Shown here one piece after another: positions 1 through 10,319 of a stretch of 64,000 nucleotides of DNA (the first letter of the stretch is position 1; the number at the start of each line of letters is the position of its first letter). A model generated the notes under the pieces. The model had not been told where the DNA came from. It worked only from the letters and a program-made list of their open reading frames with translations, and did no database searches. This DNA is from Candolleomyces eurysporus (Eukaryota > Basidiomycota > Agaricomycetes > Agaricales > Psathyrellaceae): positions 1-64,000 of the forward strand of contig JANBPK010000944.1 in assembly GCA_027579435.1 (NCBI GenBank). The letters run 5' to 3'. The position numbers and the translations under genes were made by a program.

Positions 1-658
1 TCAGGAGCTACAACGGCGGGGGCCTGAGGGACTTCAGGAGCTGGAAGGACAGGAGGGGCCTGAGGGACTTCGAGAGCTGGAGTGACCGCGGAGGCTGAGG
101 TAGGAGGTTCCTCAACAGGTTCCTTGACGCCAGACGGCTCACTGGTCTCCTTTCGGGGAGGGGGCCGAGCACGCTTAGGGGCAGCACGGCCCTTCCTTGT
201 AGTCTTCTGAGTGCTGGATACGACAGAAGGCTCGGGAGAGGGCTGAGACGAGCTCTGAGAAGTTGCAGAACGGGTCCTCTTTGCTGGCTGGTCCAACGAA
301 GGAGGAAGACGCCTCTTCCGAGTGTCACGCAACCGACGCAGACCCTCGAGATTTTCGAGCACAGTATCGTGTCTTCCCCGCAGAGCAGTAATCGCCGAAT
401 CGTCACCGGAGCTGGCTATCAAGGCTCAGTTGAGGGGAATTCAATCCACGAAAGTATGGCTTACTCTTAGCAGCATCAAGATCAATTTTCAGGTCATCGA
501 GAAGGCTTTCGGCACGCTTGATGAAATTCTCGATCTCCTTGACGGTCTTGGGCCAAACCGTCATCTTCGCCTGAACTAGAGAGATGGTCAAGAAGATGCT
601 TGATAGAGGGGATCGAAGACTCACATATAACGTTGACTGGGTCGTCCTCGATATCCAT
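1..658 (-). CDS. Pro/Glu/Ala-rich basic protein, 3' end beyond left edge
   Basis: Three exons read on the minus strand: 658-625, 575-465 and 415-1, the last running off the window. The protein opens MDIEDDPVNV and continues into an amphipathic, charged helix-like stretch (KEIENFIKRAESLLDDLK). A second helical stretch contains LENLEGLRRLRDTRKRR, followed by basic low-complexity sequence (KKTTRKGRAAPKRARPPPRK-like) that resembles an AT-hook-rich or nuclear tail. The visible C-terminal part repeats a short unit (ALEVPQAP, APEVPQAP). Introns are 49 nt each with consensus ends, and the frame holds across both junctions. I do not recognise the family. The charged helices followed by a long disordered tail could suit a nuclear or chromatin-associated protein, but that is inference. 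It lies head-away from the other accessory genes of this end. Confidence 0.6.
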
Positions 659-849
659 AGCAGTCGAGCTTGTTTGGAGACCAGGGGATAGAAGGTTTGA
701 CCAGCGAAACACTAAGGGCTGGAGGGCTGAAGTGGGGTGGGGAATGGCGATGGGAGGTCAAAATGCCCCCCCGTTAATATCACCACAGGATAATCTCTTG
801 GTCCATTCATCGGAATCCACTTGAACCGACTCGGAGTCCGACCATCGCA

Positions 850-1390
850 CACTCGAAATTGCGTGATTTTGACGATATTGCAGCGCGGTGGTGGAGTGGG
901 CAGGGGGAGACTTGAAATTGGGACTGAGAGGACCATGGTCTGAGGTCTGACGGTAAAACCAACCAAGCGACCAAAGTAAGTAAAGCGACCGCGAATGATG
1001 TCATGGCGGATCACCCGTTTGAGGCATCGATCACAATGCAGATTTTGGTCACACTGCAGCATAGCGCTGTTGCTGGAACGCCCAATGAGCTCCATTCCTC
1101 GGAATCGGATTGAGCCTTTCAAGTGTGCAGGACACTCACATTCGTGTAGTTTGGGGATTGGACAGCAGAAGGTGGAGTGAGTATGGAACCGAAGTTGGGA
1201 CTGGAGGACCATCGTCTGACGGAAAAATCTTCCAAGCGACCAAAGGTACCGCCCATCATGTTGTGGCGGATCACCCCTTTTTGGCACAGATATTGGTCAC
1301 ACATGGCCCGATCGCTGGAATTTCTCCAGCAGCCTATGATATCGATACTCCTAAGGCACACAACGCACATGATAGAAAACTTTGGAACTC
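850..1390. repeat. Imperfect tandem duplication, unit about 265-280 bp
   Basis: The stretch 850-1110 is similar to 1125-1390. Shared blocks are a 'GTGGAGTG..' start, 'TTGGGACTG.GAGGACCAT', 'AAGCGACCAAAG' and 'TGGCGGATCACCC' in the same order. The copies have diverged by substitutions and small indels. Open frames here on both strands (for example 712-1287 minus) follow the repeat and look like chance. The rest of 659-1659 shows nothing else I can identify. It may be a decayed transposon remnant. Confidence 0.5.
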
Positions 1391-1659
1391 TGGGAACGTT
1401 CGAGAATTATGTGAACCCAACACCATCTTTCTCTATGGTTATGGCTCTCACAGTGATCTTGTTTGCCGTCCATCGGTCAGTTGTCCACATGCTATCTTCA
1501 ACGCAATGTAGTATTTTCAGGCTGTATCCGAAACGCAAATACACACGAGAGCCATCTTCTTTTCTTTATCAGACGGCCAGGTGAGATCTGGCCAGATCCG
1601 AAACGCTCACAAACTTGTTTCTTTGCTACCCTAGCCTAGATGCTATCCACCTCGGAAAT

Positions 1660-3121
1660 TCACGTATCTCGTATCCAACAGTTTCCACGCCGAACATATG
1701 ATGTACGAGACTTCTGTTGATGCGTGTGGTCCTTGATTTCAGCGTAAAATGCATCAGGATCAATCGGATGACCCAGAATGAACCTGTAGTCCAACTCCTC
1801 CACGCGCCAACCGGCTCCGAAACAGACCGGAACTCGCGTTGGTAGGCCCAAGCTTTCCCTCAACGCGATAGTACGCCAGGCCTTTCCCACAAGACGTATG
1901 TCGTCAAAACAATGGATGATGTCAAGCACGAGAGGTAAGCCCCGTGCGACAAACTTCCGGCATCTAGTACTGTAGGTTTCGAGGAGCTCAAGACCCCTGT
2001 AATAAATCGCTCTAGCTGGGGTTCTCCTATTGACATCTGATAAATATGAAACATGTAAATTAGTCAGAAGATCCAGGACGGGAGCCATACGCACCGACTG
2101 CTCCAGTCTTCGGATCGCGAGGGGAGTAGTACCCTGGTTGGTCCGAGACAGGCATCCAGGAAAGCGCTAGTTCCCACCGAGCGACTTCTCTGGCATCTGG
2201 ACATGTTGTAACCTCTCTGAAAAGATCAGCTATGTTCGCCAATAGAGCTTCAGGAGCGACAACGATAGAAAGACACGCGATCCACCGTGCTGCCCAGTCC
2301 AGGGCCGAAAGAGGCGAGCCTTGCGGTGGCAAACAGTACGCTCCGAAGTCGTAGGGCTCGCATTTTGTGAGCTGCGACTGACGGATAATGGGCCATGGAT
2401 TGGGGCCTGAGTGTCCCCGTTCGAAATCGGCCCATTCCTCAGGCACTTCCCAATCAGCCGGAGGCTCCCAGCCCTGTGGAGGGAGCCAGGTTTCCGGAAC
2501 TTCCCAATCTTCGGGAGGTTCCAAGGTCTGCAGCGAAGACCACTCATCTGGGTCTATGAGCTCTTCGGGATTTGCTGAGGAGTTCCAGTCATAGCCTGCA
2601 GCTTCCTGTCTAGTATACAGACTCAACGCACAAGGACAAGGATGATTGAAGTGAAGCACTCACGGGCACCGTCGAGAACCTGAGAACTCCCAACGCCAGT
2701 CCTCCTCCGACTCCTCTGGTAACTCCCAATCCTCAAATTCCAGGGGATTCCAGTCGTCAGGTAGATCCCAATGTAGCCAGAATTCCGGATGATCTGGTGC
2801 TTCCCAGTCCGGGGTGGTCGCCCATTTTTCAACCTCGTCAGGATCGGCGAGGTGTTCTGGCCAGTGCTCCATGAGCGGACCTCTACATGGCATCGAAATT
2901 AGCATATTCGAGGTCTGGGAGATCAATACACGCTCATACGCACCTGTAAACTGACGTTGTACACAACAGGGAGGATGTCTTGGTATCGAGGGAAGGCGCT
3001 CTCCGCTTTCAATGGCCGATCTCTGGAAGCAGTTCGCGTAAGGCATCAAATCGCAGGCCGCCGTCGGCGGCACTAGGCTACAATCGTAATCCAGCTTGTC
3101 TTCAAAGTAGTAGAGAACCAA
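1660..3121 (-). CDS. Tryptophan-rich orphan protein with P-x2-W repeats
   Basis: Four exons on the minus strand: 3121-2944, 2880-2664, 2609-2095 and 2036-1660. They sum to 1287 nt and encode 428 aa with no internal stop. Introns are 54-63 nt. The centre (about residues 60-200) is an acidic, tryptophan-rich array in which short units such as PDDWNP, EDWELP, PEDWEVP, PQGWEPP and PADWEVP recur. It is interrupted by the exon 2/3 junction. The C-terminal 120 residues are more ordinary, with a YRGLELLETYSTRCRKF segment and a CFGAGWRVEELDYRF segment. There is no signal peptide or membrane segment. I recognise no family. The repeat suggests a binding or scaffold role, but nothing in the context supports a specific function. 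A W/P/D/E array this dense is unusual. Confidence 0.7.
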
Positions 3122-3426
3122 ATGTATAATTCTCGCTTATTGCTCGAAACACAAGCATTGAACTAAGGAAGAGGGCAGAGGTGAAGAGAGAACTTGTCAC
3201 TTTTCAACGTCATCAGCTCCCGGCCCGCTTGAATCGGCCCGGTTAATGGAACGATTGCTACCCTTTGTCGTCCTTTGCAGACTTTGCTCCTATTGCCTGA
3301 GCAGACGTAGGTATGCGTGCGCCCTGGACGTTGGCACTACTTTGCCAAAGGCATTTTTATTACAACTAGAAACTATAGTTCAGTTTGACTCCACTCTGGG
3401 GATTGCACTAATTCAGCATTGATATC

Positions 3427-4177
3427 GGTCAGACGCGAGCATCAGTAGTAGGTTCAATCTTTTTCTCCCTCTCTCTCTCTCCGCCCTTCTCTCTCTCTGG
3501 ATCTTGCAAAAATGCATCAGCAGTGTCATTGTATATGGATGGCTGCTTGGGACTAACTCATCTCTCGGCTTCATTTGTTGCGAAGATTCCATCAACGTTG
3601 AGCGCTCATGAACGAGTTTTGGTCAGACTGCCTCTGCGCTGGTGTCCTAAGTTCGAAGCCTCTCTCTATTTCTCTCTAGCTCTGGCCTCTCCAATAGGTC
3701 ATCAGCATGGAGTGCAGATGAATATAGGAGAAACTGCTATAGGTTTACTCTGTTCTTTTCAGAGATTAGATAAAGCCGCATGCATTACTATGTGTGTTGG
3801 TCAGACGTTAAACATCTGTCGCGACACACTAAGTTCAGTAGTGTTTGAAATATCTGACCCACTGAAATAATGTCAACAACAATGGCTGTTAATCATATGC
3901 AGGAAGTCATCGGCTAGTCTAGTCATATATCTTCACCTGGGGTACCGGTCAGACATTCATAGGATCGATTTCATAGGCAGTCGCCTTGGTGCGCAAACTA
4001 GACTTTGCCTTTACAGCTATTTTGAACCTTCCGTGACCTGCCGTCATCGAGACCAGCGACAATCAACATTAGAATCTATATCAAGTGAGATTGAGCAATC
4101 TAGTTAAATGGCTCTGCTGCATGCTTTATCCAGCCCACGCCCTCAAATAGTTTCTGGATATGGAGTAACGGTCAGAC
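3427..4177 (+). repeat. Five same-strand copies of GGTCAGAC in an intergenic region
   Basis: The octamer GGTCAGAC occurs at 3427, 3621, 3799, 3947 and 4170, always on the plus strand and spaced 148-223 bp. Surrounding sequence is not obviously repeated, apart from CT-rich tracts after the first two copies. The last copy lies about 100 bp before the ATG at 4277, just before three copies of a CCAACCG-type heptamer (about 4192-4212). The whole 3122-4276 interval has no gene I can support. The motif could be an upstream activating site for the 4277 gene or a relic of a repeat. Confidence 0.5.
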
Positions 4178-4276
4178 GGTTATGGTTAGACGCCAACCGC
4201 CAACCGCCAACCGCACCCGCGATCCACATCTCACGACCAATCTTTGCTCTTTCATCTTCAATTTTGCACTGCATCG

Positions 4277-5207
4277 ATGGGACGCCCGCGCCTTTATTGT
4301 ACGCCTGAGGAAAAGAAGGCTGCGAACCGCCTTAAAAGCAAGAAACACTATGAGAAGTACGTTATATCTGTTCGAGTCACACACCTTGGAGGCCGAATGC
4401 TTATTCGAGTTGTTGACGCAGAAATAGAGAAGCTGTTCTCCACCAGAGACGGCAAGTAGCCAAGAAAAGGAAGGAATTGGCGTAGGTCGAAGAGTAGAAG
4501 CTTCTGCCTGCCATCTCACTCACAAGTCTAGGAACAGAAAAGTCAAGAAACCCATGCAGTCAAAGCGTCAATTCACTCCGGTGGAGGTGGCAACCTCTCC
4601 TCCAGCACACCTGTAAGCCTTACCATCGCCTCCCTGTCTATTTATAGGCTCACGAAATGGGCAGAAATTCAAACGCTAAGCAGCCCGTCGGTGGTGAAAG
4701 TCCTCGCGCTTTGGTGCGGGTGGATCGCTGTCGGACAGACCGGTAAGCTTTGTCACTATACGCGTTAACTTCATGGTGTCACCGATATGACCGTTTGATG
4801 TTGAATCTAGACCTCAAGTCGACAGCATCCAAGAACAGGTTCAGAGAGTCACCCAGGAGCTCGAAGAAGTGATGTGCGGGAGGAACGGTCGGGGATACCT
4901 GACCCTGCTTTGTATCGGATTGGAGGCTCATTACCAGCAGGGAACCCCTGCTAAGGGCAGGGATTATGTGATGAATAGGGAAATCAAACTTAGGAAGATC
5001 CAGAAGGCTCTTGAGAAGTACAGAACATTGCAGGAGGATATCGATGGAATCGACGGCAATCGGAATCGAATCGACGAGGTCATTGGCACGGTTCGCCAGG
5101 TCATTGATTGGATGGATGATGTCATCTGGAACGCAATGGTTGACCCAGCGCATACAGTGCAGAGATTTCGAGCAGAGGAGCTCAAATTTCAGATTGATTC
5201 TATCTAG
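4277..5207 (+). CDS. Basic-domain DNA-binding-like protein (MGRPR... type)
   Basis: Five exons: 4277-4356, 4422-4481, 4532-4612, 4665-4742 and 4811-5207. Every junction keeps frame, giving 231 aa. The first 50 residues are a strongly basic helix, beginning MGRPRLYCTPEEKKAANRLK and continuing with KSKKHYEKNREAVLHQ and a KKRKEL end. This kind of N-terminus recurs in many short agaricomycete proteins and looks like the basic half of a bZIP-like domain, with GRPR an AT-hook-like element. The rest contains a Gln/Glu-rich coiled coil and an acidic helical C-terminus ending LKFQIDSI. It is probably nuclear. It is followed on the opposite strand by the gene at 5411-7057, with 203 bp between the two 3' ends. 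No specific function can be assigned. Confidence 0.75.
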
Positions 5208-5410
5208 ACGCCTTATACGCAATCTTGTATACACTTTTTATATATAATTTCTGGTGAAATTGTCAGACTGCGTGGTCTTTGATGGGCCAGACCTTGGTGA
5301 CCGGGGCGCCCGATTGTCTCCTTTTGTCAAAGCCTCGAGTCGGTGTGGAATGAAAGCAACAGCAACAGAACGATAGATTCATGACGAGAGCGACATTACA
5401 TATGCATAGA

Positions 5411-7057
5411 CTATGGGGAACCTTCTTGGGCCAATCGGAGCTGCTCCTTGAGCCGTTGATTCTCTAACTCAACGTCGGCTGCTTTCGACGCTGCAGCCTC
5501 CGCTCTCTCTGTCGCTTCCTTCAACTGCTGTATCGCCTCCTCCTTCTCCTTCTGGCTCTGGAAACTATGCGATCTATCCGCCCGCTTAAGGACGGTCATA
5601 AGAGACGACACCTGTTTGTGGATCTTCTGAAGGTCTTCTGGCGCCTCTAGGCGTAGTCGACGGGAAGCAAAATGTGTAAAGGGTTGGGAAGCACCGGGGT
5701 TGTGCATCGCAACATAAAGCCAGGATGCAGTCCGATTAGATATGTCCTCCGCCTGAGAAAATCATTCAGCCATCTGTCGAAGATTTGAATTGAACAAAGT
5801 CAAACGTACCCTAGTCATCAGCTCTCGGCAAAGGACCCTCCATCGCGCCGAAGACACACCCTGAGCGGTGTAGACAGCTTTGAGCTTGCGTCTCCGCGCC
5901 ATTTCTGACCAACGGCTGTCAGCAATGTATCACCAGGTGCATAGGAAACTTACTGAGCATAGTATTACCACGCCCAACGCCTTCGATGACGCCGAAAAAT
6001 GGATTTCGATCGGACGGGTAGACACGTTTCTTCTTCTTGGTCTTGCCCGTCGAAGTTGAAGCGCCAGTGGTCTCACCTACAACGTCAGCTGTGTCTGGTC
6101 CCAACTCAGACTCGTCATCAGACAGCTCGACTTGGTCGGAGCCTTCTTCGTGGTCGTCTGCGACATGAGCAAGAGCTTGAACGGGGGGTGGAGGAGGGGA
6201 CTGAGTCACGGGCTGGGAAGGAATGGACAACTGAGGAGGAATGAGAGTTGGTTGATCCATTGGCTGGGACATCAGAGAAGGGTCGATCGGCGGTAAACCC
6301 TGCGGTGAGTAAAGAGTGTTAAAATTAAACATAGAATTNGGGGGCGAATCCGCGGTGAAACATGGGGTTGAACGCGAATGTGGAAGGCTGAAAGGCCGCT
6401 GCTGCAGCCGTGGCCACATAGGAGCCTGCTGAGGAGCCTAGAGGGGGATTCGCACCGGCAGTAGACAAAGGCTGGAGGGCTCCTACCGCAGCCGTGGCCA
6501 TGTAAGAGCCTGCAGGGGAGCCCAGAGGGAGACCTCCACCGGCGGTAGCATGCGAATGTTGAGCTGGAGCATGCAGATGGGAGTTTAATCCCGGTGCACC
6601 GAAGAGACCCGGCGTTGAAGGTTGACCATGAAGCAAGGAAGACGCGTGACTGGCTGGGGGCACGACGGAGGAGTTTCCAATCGAAGCCTGAGCACCGGAT
6701 CCTTCCTCGGTGGTACGAGGCTCGGAAGTCTAGCAGCTGAGTGAATCCTTCAATCACGAAAAATCCTTACTGAACACTTACTTTATTCCTGCGCCCATGT
6801 GTACACTCTGACCGGAGAGGTCTTCCAGGACACTGGCGGCATCGAGCAGGCTGGCGCTTTCGACTTGGGGAGACAAGCTTTGCCACCTTGTTGCGGGATG
6901 TGGCTGCCTCCTTGCGAGGAGACGTGCGCATGATAGGGAAGGAGTCAAAGGGAACAGGGTTTGGGGCACCTCGGGGCCCTCTGAGTAAAATCTCCCGGAT
7001 AATAAGACACTTACGCTTGTGTCCAAGGCCAGGGATCGGCCGTTGAGATGGCGTCAA
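5411..7057 (-). CDS. Zn-knuckle and coiled-coil protein, divergent from KDZ transposase
   Basis: Four exons on the minus strand: 7057 (or 6931)-6782, 6729-5954, 5904-5810 and 5752-5411. After dropping the N at 6339 the frame is continuous: 495 aa from 7057, or 453 aa from the ATG at 6931, which begins MRTSPRKEAATSR. Features in order: a basic segment with a Cys/His cluster (RCRQCPGRPLRSECTH) that could bind zinc; a Pro/Gly/Ala/His-rich disordered region with two GS.AGSY(M/V)ATAA repeats; an acidic patch; a conserved-looking core (YPSDRNPFFGVIEGVGRGN); and a C-terminal Gln/Glu/Ala coiled coil. I do not recognise the family. Its 5' end faces the transposase gene with only 90-300 bp between them, so the two may be co-regulated parts of one mobile element. 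That is inference. Confidence 0.65.
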
Positions 7058-7146
7058 CGTGCAGGTCGAAACATATCGTTGATTTCTCGTGATTCGCCCG
7101 TATGGATTCTAGATGGTTAAAACTCCCTTGAGATACCATCTCCCCT
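7058..7146. promoter_or_regulatory. Divergent promoter between Zn-knuckle gene and KDZ transposase
   Basis: Only 89 bp separate the upstream-most ATGs of the two diverging genes. If the downstream ATGs (6931 and 7237) are the real starts, the shared region is about 305 bp. No clear TATA box is visible. Confidence 0.4.
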
Positions 7147-10100
7147 ATGGATAAAATAGCCCGCGGTCATCCGATCCCAGACTCCTTTTCTCGATACTTC
7201 TTCCACCTTCCGCATTGTGCGTCGCTTTCCCGTCCAATGCCCCCTCGACAACTTGCGGAGGACGACCCGGAGGCAAACTCCCAGTACCCTATCGCGTTAT
7301 TCGAGCAAGCCACATCCGGAGAAACCTGGACCTCACCAACCAAGGACGTCAAGCGGTACCATCGTGCGTTGAAGAGAAGAAAGCGATCTCAGGGCGATGA
7401 CCTACCAAACACGGATGAGCACCTAAGCGAGATCCCGACACATGATGTGGACTTTGGGTCCTGGGACCCGTCCACGGACCCCATCGACAGTTCGGCACCG
7501 CTTGTTTCGGCAGTTTCAGTTTCAACAGCACCGACCGACCCTCTCCCCGCCTTCATTGAGGCCGTTGAAACCTTTGGAGCTGGATGGTACTGCATTACCG
7601 ATTCTCTCTTTGTTGTCCAAGGGTGGGACTCACGCCGAGCTGAACCTACGGTACGCTAGCACGATTTTACTCCAGGTCTCTGCTAATCGGCTCCTGACAG
7701 AACAATTGGTACCACCTTCAACATCTGGAGATCGACGGAAAAGTCCACTCGGCATGCACTTGCCCTGCTGCCTCTCAAGATCCGTTATGTATTCACCAGC
7801 AATTCTTTAACTTGTATGACGTCGAAACCTTATTGTCGATGACACCGATCATCGAGGTTCCTGGTAAGTTGATCGTATACGGTGTCGAACACCTTTTTGA
7901 CTCTTTCTCAAGGCGAAGCAAGTGCGAACGTTGCCATTTATTCCCGTCAGCCGGTGCCTAACTCGCCGGATTTTGTTACCATGTTCTCCGTCCAAGGGAT
8001 ATCTACATCAGAGCTCAAGGGACGTGCCATTGTCTCCCATACGGGTGCTAAACCTTCCGGGGGAATGTGGAAGTGTTCCAAGCACTCGACTGGCGAACTG
8101 TGTGTACACGTCAAACAGTCCTTTGAACTGTTCCAGGCTGCAATAGGAGAGGATGGGCGGGAGTTGGACCCTGCACGGTTTGCCATTACACGATCGCTCG
8201 GTCAGTTTTGTTTTCATGATGCGTGCAGCGCAATGTTTCTGACAGGAAATGACACAGCTTCGCTCACTCGACTGGAATCCGTGTCATATCGTGCCATCCT
8301 GCCCCCGGTTTCGCTTTCTCTTAAAGATGATCCTGCTCTGTATCCCCGCCCTCCACCCTTCCGCAATCCACCCTCCTCAGTGCTGACATTGGAGCATGGA
8401 GGTTCATGTCCCTGCGCTGATGGAAGATCCATTTACGACCCATCCCTGCCGATCATCGAAAAGGCGTGTCGCATCTTCACCCTTCTCGCAGTTCACGACG
8501 GAACTCTCCAGGTGCAGCCGTGTCCAAAGTGTCCCTCCAACAGACGACGGTTCATCGGTCCAGATCTTCGCGAGCAGGGGCTGTTTAATTACAACAACTC
8601 TATCCTCGTCAGCCACGAACTTCTCGACGAATATACATTTACCTTTGTCACGTCCGAAACACCATTCAATGCATTTGTCGCCACCGTCAACCATCGCTAT
8701 ACTGTGTCTGGTGCGGAGTTCATGGGCGATGATTTATTCCGTTCAATTTGGTTCGCGTATGCCACTCGCCTGGCCATGGATAACGACATGCGCTGTACCC
8801 GGTGTGGAGTAAACCCTGAGACCGTCATCTGGGACGGGATCACTCTAGCCTTCGGACGGAAACATCTATCTTCCACTCTTTCACCGCCCACTCAGACCTC
8901 GGCTTCTTCAATTAAACGCTTAAACATCAGAAATCACCCTCGCCAACAGCTCATCCTGGATTCGGCCCTGCGCAAGCTCATTCGCCAGGTTGTGAACGCG
9001 CCTCGGCCGGAGCTAGAGGAGGAGGAAGCCGAGGACGAGGAGGCTATAGTAGGTGATGCTGTTCAGGGAGCACCCTCAAACGCCGCGCAAATGGAGCTCG
9101 ATCGCCGGTCACGCCTGAAAACCGAACATCTGGGTCGTGTGAATGCGGTATATGATGGGCTTCAGAAAGAGTGCTCGTCGCTTGCAGCATTTTTCTTTGA
9201 GATGTATGGGCCAGCGGCGTACTCGCAGAGAAAGGCGGTACCATCCTCCACGTCTCGGTTCTTCCTTCAGGTAAGTAGATTCATGTTGAGAGAATCACGT
9301 TACTCACCGTCTCCTTAGATCGCTGCAGAAGAGTCTGTTCTCCAAATGATCAACGGTGTCGCATTGACCGATCTCTGCGATTTCCTTGGAAACCCTCAAC
9401 CCCAGCATCTCACCAAAATTCTCTCGATACCCGGCCTCTACCGAGTCCTCAAGAACCAATCGACAATCCACAGCTTTATTCCTCTGTTGTTCTGGCTTGC
9501 AAATCGGGCATATGCCGTTCTGCAGCAGTTGTCGGTGGAGACAGCGCCCTTATCGCACAGAACTGACACGGTGGTAGCGCAATCTGATTGGAAAGTGGTA
9601 AGTACTCTATCATCTGTTGTTTCATTCAATTCTGATGCCACGATGAGACCGGATGCTACTACAGTCTTCCTCAAATACGAGAGCGTCCAGTCTATCCCAA
9701 GTTGAAGTCCGACCACAAGAAAGATGTCTCCAAACCTCGAGGAGACAGGTGCGGGAAGTACTACACGCAATACGGGGAACGCAGGTTGACTGGAGGCATC
9801 ATGGTAGCGTGGTGCACACACTCTGTTTGCTACGGGTTCCACTGCATTCCTGAGAGCGAGGGTCGTAATGACGTCTTCTCCGCAATGGTAACCCGTTGGC
9901 CTGTAGCTCCCAAGCGGGTAATCTACAACTTTGCATGTGCCTTGGGTCCGTACTGCATGTTGCGGGAACCGGCCNTTTTTTAAGAACACCTTGTTTGCTA
10001 TTGACCATTTTCACAGTGTTGGACACACGAAATGTAGTCCTGCCGCCTTTCTTTCCGAATATGCCAACGTCGACCCACGTTTGGTAACTATTAACTCCAG

Positions 10101-10237
10101 CACTGGGGAATGCGGAAACAGCGGCCTCAAACGGATCCGCAAATCAGTTAGTTACATGGGGCAGGAGCGAGCTATTATATACACAAAGGTTTTTTTTATC
10201 TGCTTGGAATAGGCTTCGTTTACGGAAAATGAAGTAA
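7147..10237 (+). CDS. KDZ-superfamily (CxC-type) DNA transposase
   Basis: Five exons: 7147-7650, 7701-7863, 7913-9270, 9319-9597 and 9648-10237. Two corrections are needed in the last exon: drop the N at 9975, and count one T fewer in the T8 run at 10190-10198. The frame then closes at 963 aa, or 933 aa from the ATG at 7237 (MPPRQLAEDD), which may be the true start. Motifs: a SWIM zinc finger (ACTCPAASQDPLCIH, about residue 187); a second Cys/His cluster (WKCSKHSTGELCVHVK); a CTRCGVNPETVIWDG cluster; then the RNase-H-like core region. The core includes a CGKYYTQYGERRLTGG cluster, YNFACALGPYC, FFKNTLFAIDHFHSVGHTKC and the INSS.GECGNSGLKRI / SYM.QERAI block. These match the KDZ (Kyakuja-Dileera-Zisupton) transposases expanded in agaricomycetes. 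It may be intact, or dead by a single T insertion. Confidence 0.85.
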
Positions 10238-10319
10238 TTTTGTTGTGATCACTAATTCCCCTCCTGTACAGACGATGAGTGGCAAAATCCCTGTCCATCT
10301 GAGTACATCCACCCATCGA

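Noticed and set aside
712..1287. 191-codon minus-strand frame
   Set aside because: It tracks an imperfect tandem DNA repeat, has no motifs, and overlapping frames exist on the other strand.
3523..3870. 115-codon plus-strand frame
   Set aside because: Low-complexity Leu/Ser composition inside an intergenic region; no splice or domain support.
6931..7026. 34-nt intron near the start of the Zn-knuckle gene
   Set aside because: GTAAGT..CAG is present but 34 nt is shorter than any other intron here, and using it leads into a different, unsupported frame.
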